DNA of 64,000 nt from CBDCUQ01 sp965222835 (GCA_965222835.1 CBDCUQ010000003.1:434001-498000), one strand, 5' to 3'. Numbered from the stretch's first letter, positions 1 through 8,850 are shown. Numbers and translations are program-made. The notes: generated from the sequence alone by a model not told the origin.

Positions 1-1
1 G

Positions 2-1927
2 CCGTCCGGGAAACGAGCGCTGACCATCGGGCTCGACGGAACTGTTCGCTTATGGGATGCTCAAAGTGGGGTTCCTGAGGGACCTCCACTCCAACACGGA
101 GGATGGGTTCCTGCACTTGAGGATCTAAGAGTCGAGACCAGGGCCGTTGTTACCGACGCCGAATTCGCGCCCGACGGCTGGCATGTCGTCACTTCCGGTT
201 ACGATGGCGCAGTTCGGCTTTGGAGCGTCAGACGGGGAAAACAAACCGACAGCGTCGAGAATCTCTTCGGCGCTCAAGAAGACGAGCGTCTTCAGACAGT
301 CCCGTTTCCGCTCGGAACGTTCAGTGCCGACGGACGTCAACTCCTGACCTCCGGTTTTGGCACGTCGGCAAAGATATTCGGGCGCTTCGTTAACAGGCTC
401 CGCTCAGCCGGGGACTTCAGCGAACCCTCCCTTGCATTTGCCAGCACCAACCGCCGCCGCAACGACCCACCCGAGGGCATTGCATCGGCGATCTTCCTGG
501 CGGGAAACGCGGGACAGGTAACGAATTCGATGGATGGGACATTGCGATTGTGGCGGCATGGGACCAATGACTATCGCGTGACGCCGGGTTCCAATGTGAC
601 ATTGAGCCCCGATGGAAGCCGGATCGCCATTTCGATGCGTGGTTCAATCCAGCTTTTAGATGGGCGCAACTTTTCCGAGGTAGCGAAGCCCATTGGCACG
701 GCCCAATCTTATAGGGGCATAAGCTTCAGTCCTGACGGTCAACGCTTCATCTCGTGGGACAGCCGTCCCTGCTCGTATTTCACTTCATCAACATGCGAAA
801 GGAGAGCCCAGGTATGGTCCAAAGAGGATGGCACCCTGGTTAAACTCCTCCACGCAAGATACGCCACAAAAGGCGAGCGCTTCTACAAGCCCTATTTGTC
901 AGATGCATGGCTCGGACCGAACGGCCAACATGCGGTCTTGCCTGCGGAAACAGGAAAAGCGACCGTCTTTGATGTTGCAAGCGGAAGAGAAGAGCTGACC
1001 ATCGAAGGCCTTTCAGGACGCATCAACGAGGTCGACTTTACACCCGACGGCCGGTTCCTCGCGGCAACGTCCGGCCGCGGAAACATTGTGATTTTGGATA
1101 TCGAAGCTGGCAAGCTGGTGGCGAAATGGACTAGTGAAGGGCGTTCCGCGTCGAGAGGCGGAATTTCTCTCTCGGCTGACGGACAACTGCTCCTGGAAAG
1201 CAAAGATAATCGCGCCCAAATCTGGGACGTCAAATCGGGAGAAACGGTCCCGCTGCCTGGAATTGACGATGAAACGGACCTGTTGATCTCTGCAACATTC
1301 AATGCGGACCGGACACGCCTTGCAGTTGTCTCGGAAAAGAAGGGATTGCAGAAAAAGAGGTGGTTACAAATATGGCGCGTTTCTCCGCTGAAGAAGGTCT
1401 CCGATTATCAGATAGACGATAGATTTGGAGGAGATATCACCTCACTTGCATTCAGTCCCGATTCTCGCCGTTTGCTCGCGCGTACGTCGGACGATAGCCT
1501 AGATTCTCGGCGGTTGCTGAGGCGGCGCACGCCGGGCAATCGTTATTCAGTGTTGGATGTTGCGTCGGGCCGTGAGCTCCGCGTGCTCAACGCCACAAGG
1601 GCCGTCTTCGCGAGCGACAGCTCTGCTGTCATCGCCTATTGGCGTGGTACCCTTCAGCGCCTGCCCGTCTATGACGACCCGTCAACGGCGATAGCCGAAG
1701 CAAAGAAAGCCGCCGTCCGCTGCATTTCTCCCGCTGCGCGCCAGGTCTTTCTTCCGTCGCGCCTCGAAACACCGCCCGACTGGTGCATGATGGGTGCGGA
1801 TCCGACCACGCTAGACCCGGGGGCGAAGCCCAATCCAAAATGGCCGTACCGGACGGATCGCTGGAAGGATTGGTACCTCTCGGAGCGGAAGGAAAGACGA
1901 GATAAGCCGCTCCCTGCAACGAATTGA
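2..1927 (+). CDS. WD40-repeat protein, 5'-truncated by the window edge
   Basis: An open frame runs from base 2 without interruption to the TGA at 1925-1927, so the start lies upstream of the window. It encodes about 641 residues of beta-propeller repeats. WD-type blade ends are visible as GLDGTVRLWD near the left edge, GYDGAVRLWS at about 202-231 and SMDGTLRLWR at about 527-556. Further blades carry the FSPDG/FTPDG element (about 727, 1030, 1450). The internal ATG at 530 is only one blade in and is not the real start. The C-terminal tail is Trp/Pro-rich with a PDWCMMG and a KWPYRTDRWKDW element. From memory, similar tails close WD40 proteins of alphaproteobacteria whose N-termini are signalling domains such as TIR, caspase or NTPase. 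Which one sits here cannot be seen. A scaffold role is likely. Confidence 0.85.
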   Translation, partial: PSGKRALTIGLDGTVRLWDAQSGVPEGPPLQHGGWVPALEDLRVETRAVVTDAEFAPDGWHVVTSGYDGAVRLWSVRRGKQTDSVENLFGAQEDERLQTVPFPLGTFSADGRQLLTSGFGTSAKIFGRFVNRLRSAGDFSEPSLAFASTNRRRNDPPEGIASAIFLAGNAGQVTNSMDGTLRLWRHGTNDYRVTPGSNVTLSPDGSRIAISMRGSIQLLDGRNFSEVAKPIGTAQSYRGISFSPDGQRFISWDSRPCSYFTSSTCERRAQVWSKEDGTLVKLLHARYATKGERFYKPYLSDAWLGPNGQHAVLPAETGKATVFDVASGREELTIEGLSGRINEVDFTPDGRFLAATSGRGNIVILDIEAGKLVAKWTSEGRSASRGGISLSADGQLLLESKDNRAQIWDVKSGETVPLPGIDDETDLLISATFNADRTRLAVVSEKKGLQKKRWLQIWRVSPLKKVSDYQIDDRFGGDITSLAFSPDSRRLLARTSDDSLDSRRLLRRRTPGNRYSVLDVASGRELRVLNATRAVFASDSSAVIAYWRGTLQRLPVYDDPSTAIAEAKKAAVRCISPAARQVFLPSRLETPPDWCMMGADPTTLDPGAKPNPKWPYRTDRWKDWYLSERKERRDKPLPATN

Positions 1928-1993
1928 ACCTAATGCGCGACCGCGCCTGATTGGTCGGCTAGAGAAGTATCACCAGAATGGGGCGCACTGGGC

Positions 1994-2278
1994 TCAGCGC
2001 CGCACCGTGTAGGCAACGGCGGCAAGCGCAAACGCGTAGACGAACTGTATCATGAGGAGCCCGGCCTCTCCGCCGAGTGCGTGGACTTTGAAGAAACCGG
2101 CTTGACTGAGAAGCCAATACAGCGCGAAGCCCGTCAAAGAGGCGGCAAACGCGGCGACCGGCAACTTCTGCCACTGGTCTGCCTTGCGTCCCATCACGAG
2201 CGCTACGACAATTACGACGGGATTAAGGAGCGCCAGCAAAACGAGCGTTGTGGGGTCGAAGGCGTTGATGTCGATCAT
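1994..2278 (-). CDS. Small multi-pass membrane protein, unknown function
   Basis: This encodes 94 residues with three hydrophobic stretches (about 11-29, 38-58 and 72-90), the last ending in a basic TVRR tail. That predicts a small inner-membrane protein. Its ATG overlaps the stop of the upstream chorismate mutase gene by four bases (ATGA at 2275-2278), so the two are translationally coupled and belong to the gatC-gatA transcription unit. No catalytic motif is visible and the family was not recognised. It is the last gene of the operon and converges with the WD40 gene. Confidence 0.75.
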   Translation of the reverse strand: MIDINAFDPTTLVLLALLNPVVIVVALVMGRKADQWQKLPVAAFAASLTGFALYWLLSQAGFFKVHALGGEAGLLMIQFVYAFALAAVAYTVRR

Positions 2279-2610
2279 CGCCCTGCTCCACCTTTCTCAT
2301 CGGCCTGCTTGCGCAATTTCTCGTCTTCGTACTGCACGAACCAGCCGATCATCTGCCGCCACAGGGCCTCGACCAAGTCGCTCATCTCGGTAGGCAGCCC
2401 CTTTTCATGTGAACGCTCTTTGACGCGGTCGATCACTTGCTGAATACGCCAGGGCACGAGGGCATCGGACGGATCCGTCTTCAGCTGCCATGCGCGCTCG
2501 ACGTAGCCAAAACGCGCGGCAATAAGATCGACGAGTTCCCTGTCGATGCGATCGATCTCGCTGCGAACTTCGCTCATGTCCGCGCATTCCCACGGGCGTC
2601 TCGGGTCCAT
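2275..2610 (-). CDS. Chorismate mutase (AroQ-type helical fold)
   Basis: The product of about 111 residues carries the all-alpha AroQ signature. There is an N-terminal helix with the pattern VRSEIDRIDRELVDLIAARF (about 15-34), a basic YVERAWQLK segment, and a later RIQQVIDRVKE helix. It probably converts chorismate to prephenate in phenylalanine/tyrosine synthesis; the related isochorismate-pyruvate lyase activity (PchB type) cannot be excluded from sequence alone. The chosen ATG shares its A with the gatA stop (TGATG), a strong coupling signal. A longer reading exists upstream but lies inside gatA. The stop overlaps the next small membrane-protein gene. The context, a tail gene of gatCA, says nothing specific about its pathway. 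Confidence 0.85.
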   Translation of the reverse strand: MDPRRPWECADMSEVRSEIDRIDRELVDLIAARFGYVERAWQLKTDPSDALVPWRIQQVIDRVKERSHEKGLPTEMSDLVEALWRQMIGWFVQYEDEKLRKQADEKGGAGR

Positions 2611-4163
2611 CACTTTTTCCCTTTCGGCTTGGCCGACGCTTTTTTGGCGGGCTTCTTGGCCGCCGCTCCGGCCGCCCACCACTGGTCCGTCATCTTGAAG
2701 CGTCCCGCTGCATCCTCGATGACTTGCCCGGCCGAGAATAGCGTTTCTTCGCCAAACGGTTTACCGATGAGCTGCAATCCGAGCGGTGTGCCCTCTGCAG
2801 AGAGCCCGGCGGGGACTGAAATGCCCGGCAATCCCGACATGTTGACGGTCACCGTAAAGATATCTTCGAGGTACATGGCAATAGGATCGCCCAACTTCTC
2901 GCCCAATGCGAAGGCCGGTGACGGCGTTGTCGGAGTGAGCACAACATCAACCTTGTCCCAGGCCTCGTCAAAGTCGCGTTTGATCAACGTACGCAGCTTC
3001 TGCGCCTTTAAGTAGTATGCGTCGTAATAACCCGCCGACAGCACATAGGTCCCGATCAGGACGCGGCGGCGAACCTCCTTGCCAAAGCCTGCCCCACGCG
3101 TGCTCTCGTAGGTGTCGATCAGGTCTTCGCCCGGCACTCTTAGGCCGTAGCGCATGCCGTCGTAGCGCGCGAGGTTGGACGACGCCTCGGCTGGGGCCAC
3201 GATGTAATACGCGGGAAGCGCGTATTTTGTGTGCGGCAGGCTGATATCATGGATGGTGGCACCGGCTGCTTTGAGCCACGCGATGCCGTCCTGCCAAAGT
3301 TTCTCGATTTCGTTCGACATGCCGTCGACGCGGTATTCCTTGGGCACGCCGACCCTCAGGCCTTTCACGCCTTTAGGAATGGCGGCTTCGTAGTCGGGGA
3401 CTGGCGCGTCGATGGATGTCGTATCCTTCGGGTCGTGGCTCGCCATGTGGGTCAACATGATGGCGGCGTCGCGCACGGTCTTTGCGATCGGTCCGGCCTG
3501 ATCGAGGGAGGAGGCGAACGCCACGATGCCCCAGCGCGAGCAACGGCCATACGTCGGTTTCATGCCGACGGTACCTGTGAGCGCCGCCGGCTGGCGAATG
3601 GATCCGCCCGTGTCGGTGGCCGTGGCAGCAAGGCAGAGATCGGCGGCGACAGCGGCGGAGGAACCGCCTGACGAGCCGCCGGGGACGAGTTTGTCGTCCG
3701 TTACTTTGCCGTTCTTGCCTTTGCGCCGCCAGGGCGACACGACGGGGCCGAAGGCGCTCGTCTCATTGGACGATCCCATCGCAAACTCGTCGTTGTTGAG
3801 CTTGCCCAGCATGACCGCGCCTGCGGCCCAGAGGTTGGCGCCGACCGTGCTTTCGTACGTCGGCTTGAAATCGTCGAGAATTTTCGAGCAGGCCGTCGTG
3901 CGTATGCCCTCAGTACAGAATAGATCCTTGTTGCCGATGGGCAGGCCCTCGAGAGGCCGAGCTTCGCCCTTCTTAAAGCGCGCATCACTTTCCTTTGCCT
4001 GCGCGAACGCGTGCTCTGGTGTCACCAGCACGTAAGTGTTGAGCGACGGATTGGACGCGACAATGGCGTCGAGATGCGCTTGCGTTAGCTCGGTCGCCGA
4101 GATGTCTTTCTTCCTTAGCCGCTCGCGCGCCTCAGACAATGTAAGCGCCGTCAGTTCCGTCAC
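2610..4163 (-). CDS. gatA: Glutamyl/aspartyl-tRNA(Gln/Asn) amidotransferase subunit A
   Basis: GatA is the amidase subunit that releases ammonia from glutamine and passes it to GatB to convert Glu-tRNA(Gln) or Asp-tRNA(Asn). With the GTG at 4163 the protein has 517 residues, normal for the family, and starts MTELTALTLSEARERLRKK as homologues do. An AAAGGA ribosome site lies nine bases before it; a GTG six codons earlier is the alternative. Amidase-signature residues are present: the catalytic Lys at about residue 79 (PIGNKDLF), the GGSSGGSS serine cluster at about 162-169, and the nucleophile Ser near 188 in DTGGSIRQPA. The tail is Lys/Ala-rich. gatC lies upstream on the same strand, separated by an 82-codon gene. 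gatB is not in the window. Confidence 0.97.
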   Translation of the reverse strand: MTELTALTLSEARERLRKKDISATELTQAHLDAIVASNPSLNTYVLVTPEHAFAQAKESDARFKKGEARPLEGLPIGNKDLFCTEGIRTTACSKILDDFKPTYESTVGANLWAAGAVMLGKLNNDEFAMGSSNETSAFGPVVSPWRRKGKNGKVTDDKLVPGGSSGGSSAAVAADLCLAATATDTGGSIRQPAALTGTVGMKPTYGRCSRWGIVAFASSLDQAGPIAKTVRDAAIMLTHMASHDPKDTTSIDAPVPDYEAAIPKGVKGLRVGVPKEYRVDGMSNEIEKLWQDGIAWLKAAGATIHDISLPHTKYALPAYYIVAPAEASSNLARYDGMRYGLRVPGEDLIDTYESTRGAGFGKEVRRRVLIGTYVLSAGYYDAYYLKAQKLRTLIKRDFDEAWDKVDVVLTPTTPSPAFALGEKLGDPIAMYLEDIFTVTVNMSGLPGISVPAGLSAEGTPLGLQLIGKPFGEETLFSAGQVIEDAAGRFKMTDQWWAAGAAAKKPAKKASAKPKGKK

Positions 4164-4295
4164 GATCGCGTGTCCTTTCACCCTGTGGCGCGCGCCTCTG
4201 CACGCTCGTCGATATTAGCGCGACCTGGCCGCGCAAACCGTCTCTCTGCAGCGACCGCGCCCTGCTCAAATCTTCGATCCGTTCTCAGATCCCGA

Positions 4296-4544
4296 TCAGC
4301 CCTGCTCGCGCTGTCGCACGTAGTTTTTGCGATTCCAGTAGAGGCTCACAATGCCGAACAGAATCGAAAGCGGCGCCTGGACGTCCTCGGCTATGTCGCG
4401 GACCCAAACGAGGACACCCGGTACGGTCACCTCTTCCGGTGTCAGTGATCGTGTGGTGGCCACCGGATCGCTTTTCGGTACCGCCAGCACAACGACGCCG
4501 GTCACGATGATGATGATGGCAAAGAGTGCGAAGAGCTTGTACAT
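4296..4544 (-). CDS. Small two-TM membrane protein inserted between gatC and gatA
   Basis: This encodes 82 residues with an N-terminal hydrophobic helix (about 4-23, Ile/Val-rich) and a second hydrophobic stretch at about 57-70 (PLSILFGIVSLYW), ending in a basic, Arg/Gln-rich tail. A strong GGGAGG ribosome site precedes the ATG by about six bases, which supports a real gene. It sits 39 bases after the gatC stop and about 130 bases before gatA on the same strand, so it is probably co-transcribed. The function is unknown. It is not a recognised part of the amidotransferase complex. Confidence 0.7.
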   Translation of the reverse strand: MYKLFALFAIIIIVTGVVVLAVPKSDPVATTRSLTPEEVTVPGVLVWVRDIAEDVQAPLSILFGIVSLYWNRKNYVRQREQG

Positions 4545-4583
4545 ATGAAGCCTCCCTCAGAATGATCCAGCTGGGGTCTCAAC

Positions 4584-4871
4584 CTACTCGACCACTTTCG
4601 GTACAACGAAAAAGTGGTCTTCTGTCATCGGCGCGTTTTTGACAATCTCGCCGGCGATCTCGCCGTCGGTCACTTCGTCCACGCGCTTCTTCAAGTCCTG
4701 AGCAACGACCCGGGTCATCGGCTCGACGGCTTCGGTGTCGATTTCGCTTAGCTGCTCGACCCAGGTCAGAATGCCGTTGAGCTCCTTCCGGAGCCCCTCA
4801 ACCTCGTCGTCCGCGATCTTAATCCGTGCGAGTCGCGCGATGCGCCGGACGGTCGCTTTATCAACCTGCAT
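4584..4871 (-). CDS. gatC: Glutamyl/aspartyl-tRNA(Gln/Asn) amidotransferase subunit C
   Basis: GatC is the small subunit that wraps and stabilises the GatA-GatB interface. The 95-residue product has the typical start MQVDKATVRRIARLARIKI and the middle motif LNGILTWVEQLSEIDTE. It continues with the VEPMTRV element and ends with the conserved FFVVPKVVE tail, where the family usually has FxVPKV. The ATG at 4871 is chosen because it gives the family length; the open frame extends upstream without homology. It is the first gene of the gatC / small membrane protein / gatA / chorismate mutase / small membrane protein unit. Confidence 0.96.
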   Translation of the reverse strand: MQVDKATVRRIARLARIKIADDEVEGLRKELNGILTWVEQLSEIDTEAVEPMTRVVAQDLKKRVDEVTDGEIAGEIVKNAPMTEDHFFVVPKVVE

Positions 4872-5001
4872 GAAATTCCGCTTCTTTCTCGATGACGGCC
4901 GTAAAGGCCCTCCCGGCGCTCTCTTAGCGGGCCCTCCCGTCCCACGCAACCAGAGGCTAGGGCATGCTCAACTTGCGTTGACGTGCCTGGCCAGCCCTCT
5001 A

Positions 5002-5049
5002 CCCCGCCCGGCCACCCAAATCATCATCGTTATGGGTGGCCGGGCGGGG
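5002..5049. terminator. Perfect 17-bp GC-rich inverted repeat between gatC and the MFS/SpeE gene
   Basis: The left arm 5002-5018 (CCCCGCCCGGCCACCCA) is exactly complementary to the right arm 5033-5049, with a 14-base AT-rich loop. It lies about 30 bases downstream of the minus-strand gene ending at 5082 and upstream of gatC. No U-tract follows on either strand, so it is not a classical intrinsic terminator. It could be a 3'-end stabilising hairpin, a Rho-assisted stop or a repeat element. Confidence 0.6.
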
Positions 5050-5081
5050 GAGAGGGTGGTTCGACCTAAAATGAACAGACT

Positions 5082-7412
5082 CTAGAAGCGCTGGCGCGCA
5101 CGGGAGATGAGGGGGCCAAGAACATCGGATGAATCGTCTGTCCAGGGTTTGAGGTCGGCCCAGCGCGGCGTCCGAGCGCCGCGCCGGCGCATGAACCGGT
5201 GTACGACCTCCAGGTCTTTGCTGAAGACGACGATCCTCGAGCCGATCCTCTCATGATTGATCTCGGGCTTGGGGTCCTCAATCACGAACGCGCGCAGCCC
5301 CTCGATTTCAGGGACGGTCGCGGCGATTACTCCCTCAAGGTCGAGGTAGCGGTTGGAGATATGGAAGACGCCCAGGCCTGACGGTTTGAGTTTCTGCAAA
5401 TAAAGCTCCAGCGCCTCAGCCGTCAAAAGGTGCATGGGGACGGCGTCCGATGAAAATGCATCGATGAGCAGGAGATCGAAGCTGGCGTCTGTCTCTTTCG
5501 CGAGCGTGAGGCGCGCGTCGCCGATCACGACGTCGGCTTCTGGCTGGCAATGAGACAGATAGGTGAACTTCTCGGATTGCGCGATCTTGAGCACGACCGG
5601 ATCAATTTCGTAGAAGCGCCACGTCTCGCCGGCTTTCGATAGGCATGCAAGCGAGCCAGCACCGAGCCCGACGATGCCATAGCGTCCGGGACGATCTTCT
5701 TCGGGCAAATACGTGCGCGTGATTTCGATCGTCTGGGCCATCGGGCTACCGGGGTAGTAATAGGTTTTGGGCACGATATCGACGATCGGATTCATGTTCT
5801 TGTCGCGTACACGTTGTGCGCCGTGCAATGTCGTGCCGTGCTTCAGAACATTGAACTGGCCGTCCTCGGATGTGACGACGCGATAGACGCCGAAGTAGCT
5901 ACGTTCCGCTGCGCCGCGCCGGACGTCAGATGGCAGCGATACGACGGCTGCGCACATCATGAGTCCGGCTGCGAGTTGCCGGGTCGTATTGTCCCAAAAC
6001 ACGAACACGAGGATGGCGAGAGGGGCCGCAACGATTGCCGCCGGCTGCCATCCGCCAAATTTGAGATCGAACACGTCTCCAATCATTGGGACGAGCAGAA
6101 TGAGACCAAGGCCGATTGCCACGATCCCCCAAAACCAAAGGCTTTCCGCTTTTGCCCTGATCTTTGTAATGGCCCCAGGCCGGCATGCCAATGTGAGCGC
6201 AAGCAGGATCGGATACTCCAACACCTCGGAGAAGATCTTCGGAGCGACTAGGGCCGCGAAGAGCCCTCCCAACGCACCACCAAGGGACATGCAAAGATAG
6301 AACTCGGTGAGATTGCGCGCCGCGGGCCTTGAATCGTAGAGTGCGCGGTGTGCGACAAGGCCCGACGTGAAGAATGCCGCCGTACCAATCGCGCTCGACA
6401 GATACCACGTGCCGTGCTGGGTCTGAGATAATTGCAGGAGCGCCAAGGTTACGGCAACGACATGCAGCCCCAAGAGCAGTGGAGGCGGTAGCAACGCCTT
6501 TTCTCGGAATACAAAGACGAAGGTCAGGAGATAAAGCGAGAGCGGGATGACCCATATGAGGGGGGCTGAGGCGACGTCGGTTGCGATATGGGTTGTGAAG
6601 GCGGTGAGCAGAGCGGCAGGGACAAAGGCGAGGCCGATCCAACCCACGCGGTCAGCCCAAGACGGCGGCGCCTTTGTGTCTCTGGTTGTACTTTGCGACG
6701 GGGGGCCACCCGGCATCTGCAGCCAGGGGACCTGCGCTGACCTGACGAGATAGAAGCAAACGGCGACCATGACGGCGAGCAGTGCGAAACCCCAAGCCCA
6801 CAACGTGCTCAGCGAGGATACGCCGAAGACGGGTTCAAGAACGAAGGGAAAGGATAGCAGCGCGAGGAAGCTACCGAGGTTCGACGCCGCATAGAGAAAG
6901 TACGGGTCTCGCGCATGGGGATGATGTGTGCGTGCAAACCATGCCTGCAGCAACGGGGCATTGGCCGAGACCGCCAGGAAGGGCAGGCCGATGGCTGCCG
7001 CAAACAATCCAAGCTGCCAGAAATACGGATCGGTCTCCGGTGGATCGCCCCAGGCTTCCGGCACGGCAATCGGTAGAAAGAGGAATGCCAAAGCACAGAG
7101 GCCCAGATGGACGAAGCCGGTGGTCGTGGCCGGGACGCGCGCAATCAGATAGTGCGCGTAGCAGTAGCCGGCGAGAAGGGCTGACTGAAAGAAGAGAAGC
7201 GCGACGGCCCAGACGGACGGCGACCCGCCGAGATACGGCAGGACCATTTTCGCGAACAGCGGCTGCACGGAAAAGACAAGCACGGCCGACAGGAATGTCG
7301 TCGCGGTGAAGGCTGCGAGGGCGAGGCCGTGCGGCGTGTGGTCGCCGGCCGGCGTGCCGTCATGCGATATGCCCTCTTTTTCTGAAGCGTCACCATTTGG
7401 CATATCTGTCAT
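5082..7412 (-). CDS. Fused MFS-like membrane protein / spermidine synthase-like protein
   Basis: The 776 residues have two parts. The N-terminal part (about 28-475) has about a dozen hydrophobic helices, beginning with the FLSAVLVFSVQPLFAKMVLP segment typical of fused MFS/spermidine synthases. The C-terminal soluble part (about 520-776) has a Rossmann methyltransferase-like fold with GIVGLGAGSLAC as the nucleotide-binding loop, FYEIDPVV as the acidic end of strand 2, and LLLIDAFSSDAVP as the aminopropyltransferase gate region. These fused proteins are widespread in proteobacteria but their substrate is not established. Polyamine synthesis or export is an inference. It is a single gene with a long hairpin downstream and a gap of about 150 bases to the hydrolase gene upstream. 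Confidence 0.88.
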   Translation of the reverse strand: MTDMPNGDASEKEGISHDGTPAGDHTPHGLALAAFTATTFLSAVLVFSVQPLFAKMVLPYLGGSPSVWAVALLFFQSALLAGYCYAHYLIARVPATTTGFVHLGLCALAFLFLPIAVPEAWGDPPETDPYFWQLGLFAAAIGLPFLAVSANAPLLQAWFARTHHPHARDPYFLYAASNLGSFLALLSFPFVLEPVFGVSSLSTLWAWGFALLAVMVAVCFYLVRSAQVPWLQMPGGPPSQSTTRDTKAPPSWADRVGWIGLAFVPAALLTAFTTHIATDVASAPLIWVIPLSLYLLTFVFVFREKALLPPPLLLGLHVVAVTLALLQLSQTQHGTWYLSSAIGTAAFFTSGLVAHRALYDSRPAARNLTEFYLCMSLGGALGGLFAALVAPKIFSEVLEYPILLALTLACRPGAITKIRAKAESLWFWGIVAIGLGLILLVPMIGDVFDLKFGGWQPAAIVAAPLAILVFVFWDNTTRQLAAGLMMCAAVVSLPSDVRRGAAERSYFGVYRVVTSEDGQFNVLKHGTTLHGAQRVRDKNMNPIVDIVPKTYYYPGSPMAQTIEITRTYLPEEDRPGRYGIVGLGAGSLACLSKAGETWRFYEIDPVVLKIAQSEKFTYLSHCQPEADVVIGDARLTLAKETDASFDLLLIDAFSSDAVPMHLLTAEALELYLQKLKPSGLGVFHISNRYLDLEGVIAATVPEIEGLRAFVIEDPKPEINHERIGSRIVVFSKDLEVVHRFMRRRGARTPRWADLKPWTDDSSDVLGPLISRARQRF

Positions 7413-7566
7413 CCCCGTTCTTACCGCGGCGCCTTTACTCGGCGTCTTCCCGGCGCCACCATAATCACGACGAAGGGGTCTGTCAGCGGCAATCAGGCTA
7501 GGAGATTGACGACCAAAGCGGAGGAAACATCGGCTTCGCGGCGGCGGCGCTTGGCATTCAGGCGTG

Positions 7567-8256
7567 TTAGATGTCGATCGCTTCTCCGGGTTTGGGTACG
7601 GCTACGTCCGCCCCCTTCATTTCTTCGACGAATGCATCCGCAGTTGCATCGATGATGGGGAAGGTGCCGTAATGGCAGGGAATGACTGTCTTGAAATTGA
7701 AATACGTGCGGCAGGCGAGTGCGGCCGTCTTCGCGCCCATGGTAAACCGGTCGCCAATTGGGACAATGCCGACAGCCGGCTTGTAGACCTCGTCGACGAG
7801 TGCCATGTCGGAAAAGATTTCGGTGTCTCCCATGTGATAGACGCTCTTTCCATCGTTGGCGGTAACGACGATCCCGCACGGATTTCCGAGATACACGCCG
7901 TTTAACGACGAGGAGTGGAACGCCTTCACGAACGACAGCTTGAAGTCTTTGCTGGCGACGGTCCCGCCCGTGTTCATCGGTTCCAATGACTTCACACCCT
8001 CGCCACCCAAGTGCATGGCAAGCTCAAAGACGGCAAAGAGCGTTGCGTTGCGCGCGATGCAGACTTCGGCGGCGTCACCCACGTGATCCTCATGGGCGTG
8101 GGTGAGCGCTACATGGGTCACCCCCTCAGTGGCTGTTTCCCAGGGTATTCCGGAGGCTTCGAATGTCGGGTTGCCCTTTAGAAAGGGATCGATCAGAAGC
8201 ACGCTCGCTCCTGTTTCTATGCGAAAGCACGAATGTCCAAGCCACGTGATCTTCAT
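7567..8256 (-). CDS. Metal-dependent hydrolase, UPF0173 (metallo-beta-lactamase fold)
   Basis: The 229-residue protein starts MKITWLGHSCFRIE and carries the metallo-beta-lactamase-fold motif THAHEDHVGDA (about residues 52-62). It also has YHMGDTEIFSD, a metal-bridging Asp element, and the late CHYGTFP histidine. This set is characteristic of the UPF0173 / UlaG-like family of small cytosolic hydrolases, whose substrate is generally unknown. The ATG at 8256 is preceded by GGAG at about eleven bases. It is divergent from ruvX, sharing a short promoter region of about 100 bases. Confidence 0.92.
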   Translation of the reverse strand: MKITWLGHSCFRIETGASVLLIDPFLKGNPTFEASGIPWETATEGVTHVALTHAHEDHVGDAAEVCIARNATLFAVFELAMHLGGEGVKSLEPMNTGGTVASKDFKLSFVKAFHSSSLNGVYLGNPCGIVVTANDGKSVYHMGDTEIFSDMALVDEVYKPAVGIVPIGDRFTMGAKTAALACRTYFNFKTVIPCHYGTFPIIDATADAFVEEMKGADVAVPKPGEAIDI

Positions 8257-8361
8257 GTCTTTTGTTACTCCACGGTGTCGTTCATCGGGGACAAACACAT
8301 GGTGTTTTTGTATAAGGATGCGGCGGCGGCTGCAAACAGCCCGGTTACGCCATTGGACGCA

Positions 8362-8850
8362 ATGACTGATCAAAATGCCGGCGGGCGGACGGTGGACGAC
8401 CCCCTGGCCTTCAAGTCTCTTCTCACGCCTTCTCAGCGCCTCATCGGGATCGATGCGGGCACAAAGACGCTTGGACTGGCTCTTTCCGACATTCTGCGAA
8501 CGGTTGCCTCTCCACTTGAAACGATTGAGCGTACGAAATTCTCGGCCGATGCCAAGCGGCTTCTGGATCTCGCCGCCGAGCACGCCGTTACCGGGTTAGT
8601 GCTTGGTTTCCCTACCAATATGGACGGTAGCGAGGGACCACGTGCACAAGCGACACGTGCGTTTGCCCGCAATCTCAACAAAATTTCAGACCTGCCAATT
8701 CTTCTTTGGGACGAACGTCTCACGACTGCGGCTGCAGAGCGGGTGTTGATTGCAGCTGACACCTCACGCAAACGCCGCGGGGAAGTGATCGACAAGCTTG
8801 CGGCGACGCTTATCTTACAAGGTGCACTCGACCGGCTGCGCACGGGTTAG
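8362..8850 (+). CDS. ruvX: Putative pre-16S rRNA nuclease / Holliday-junction resolvase-like RuvX (YqgF)
   Basis: This is an RNase H-fold protein of about 162 residues. The first catalytic Asp is in LIGIDAGTKTLGLALSD, an acidic cluster follows LVLGFPTNMDGSEGPRAQ, and LLWDERLTTAAAER and the C-terminal KRRGEVIDKLAA carry the remaining acidic residues. YqgF proteins are implicated in 16S rRNA 5'-end maturation and were earlier predicted to be Holliday-junction resolvases. The ATG at 8362 leaves about 26 residues before the first strand; an ATG at 8299, preceded by GGGGA, would add 21 residues and is possible. In many Hyphomicrobiales the order UPF0173 hydrolase / ruvX near gatCA recurs, as here. 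Confidence 0.93.
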   Translation: MTDQNAGGRTVDDPLAFKSLLTPSQRLIGIDAGTKTLGLALSDILRTVASPLETIERTKFSADAKRLLDLAAEHAVTGLVLGFPTNMDGSEGPRAQATRAFARNLNKISDLPILLWDERLTTAAAERVLIAADTSRKRRGEVIDKLAATLILQGALDRLRTG

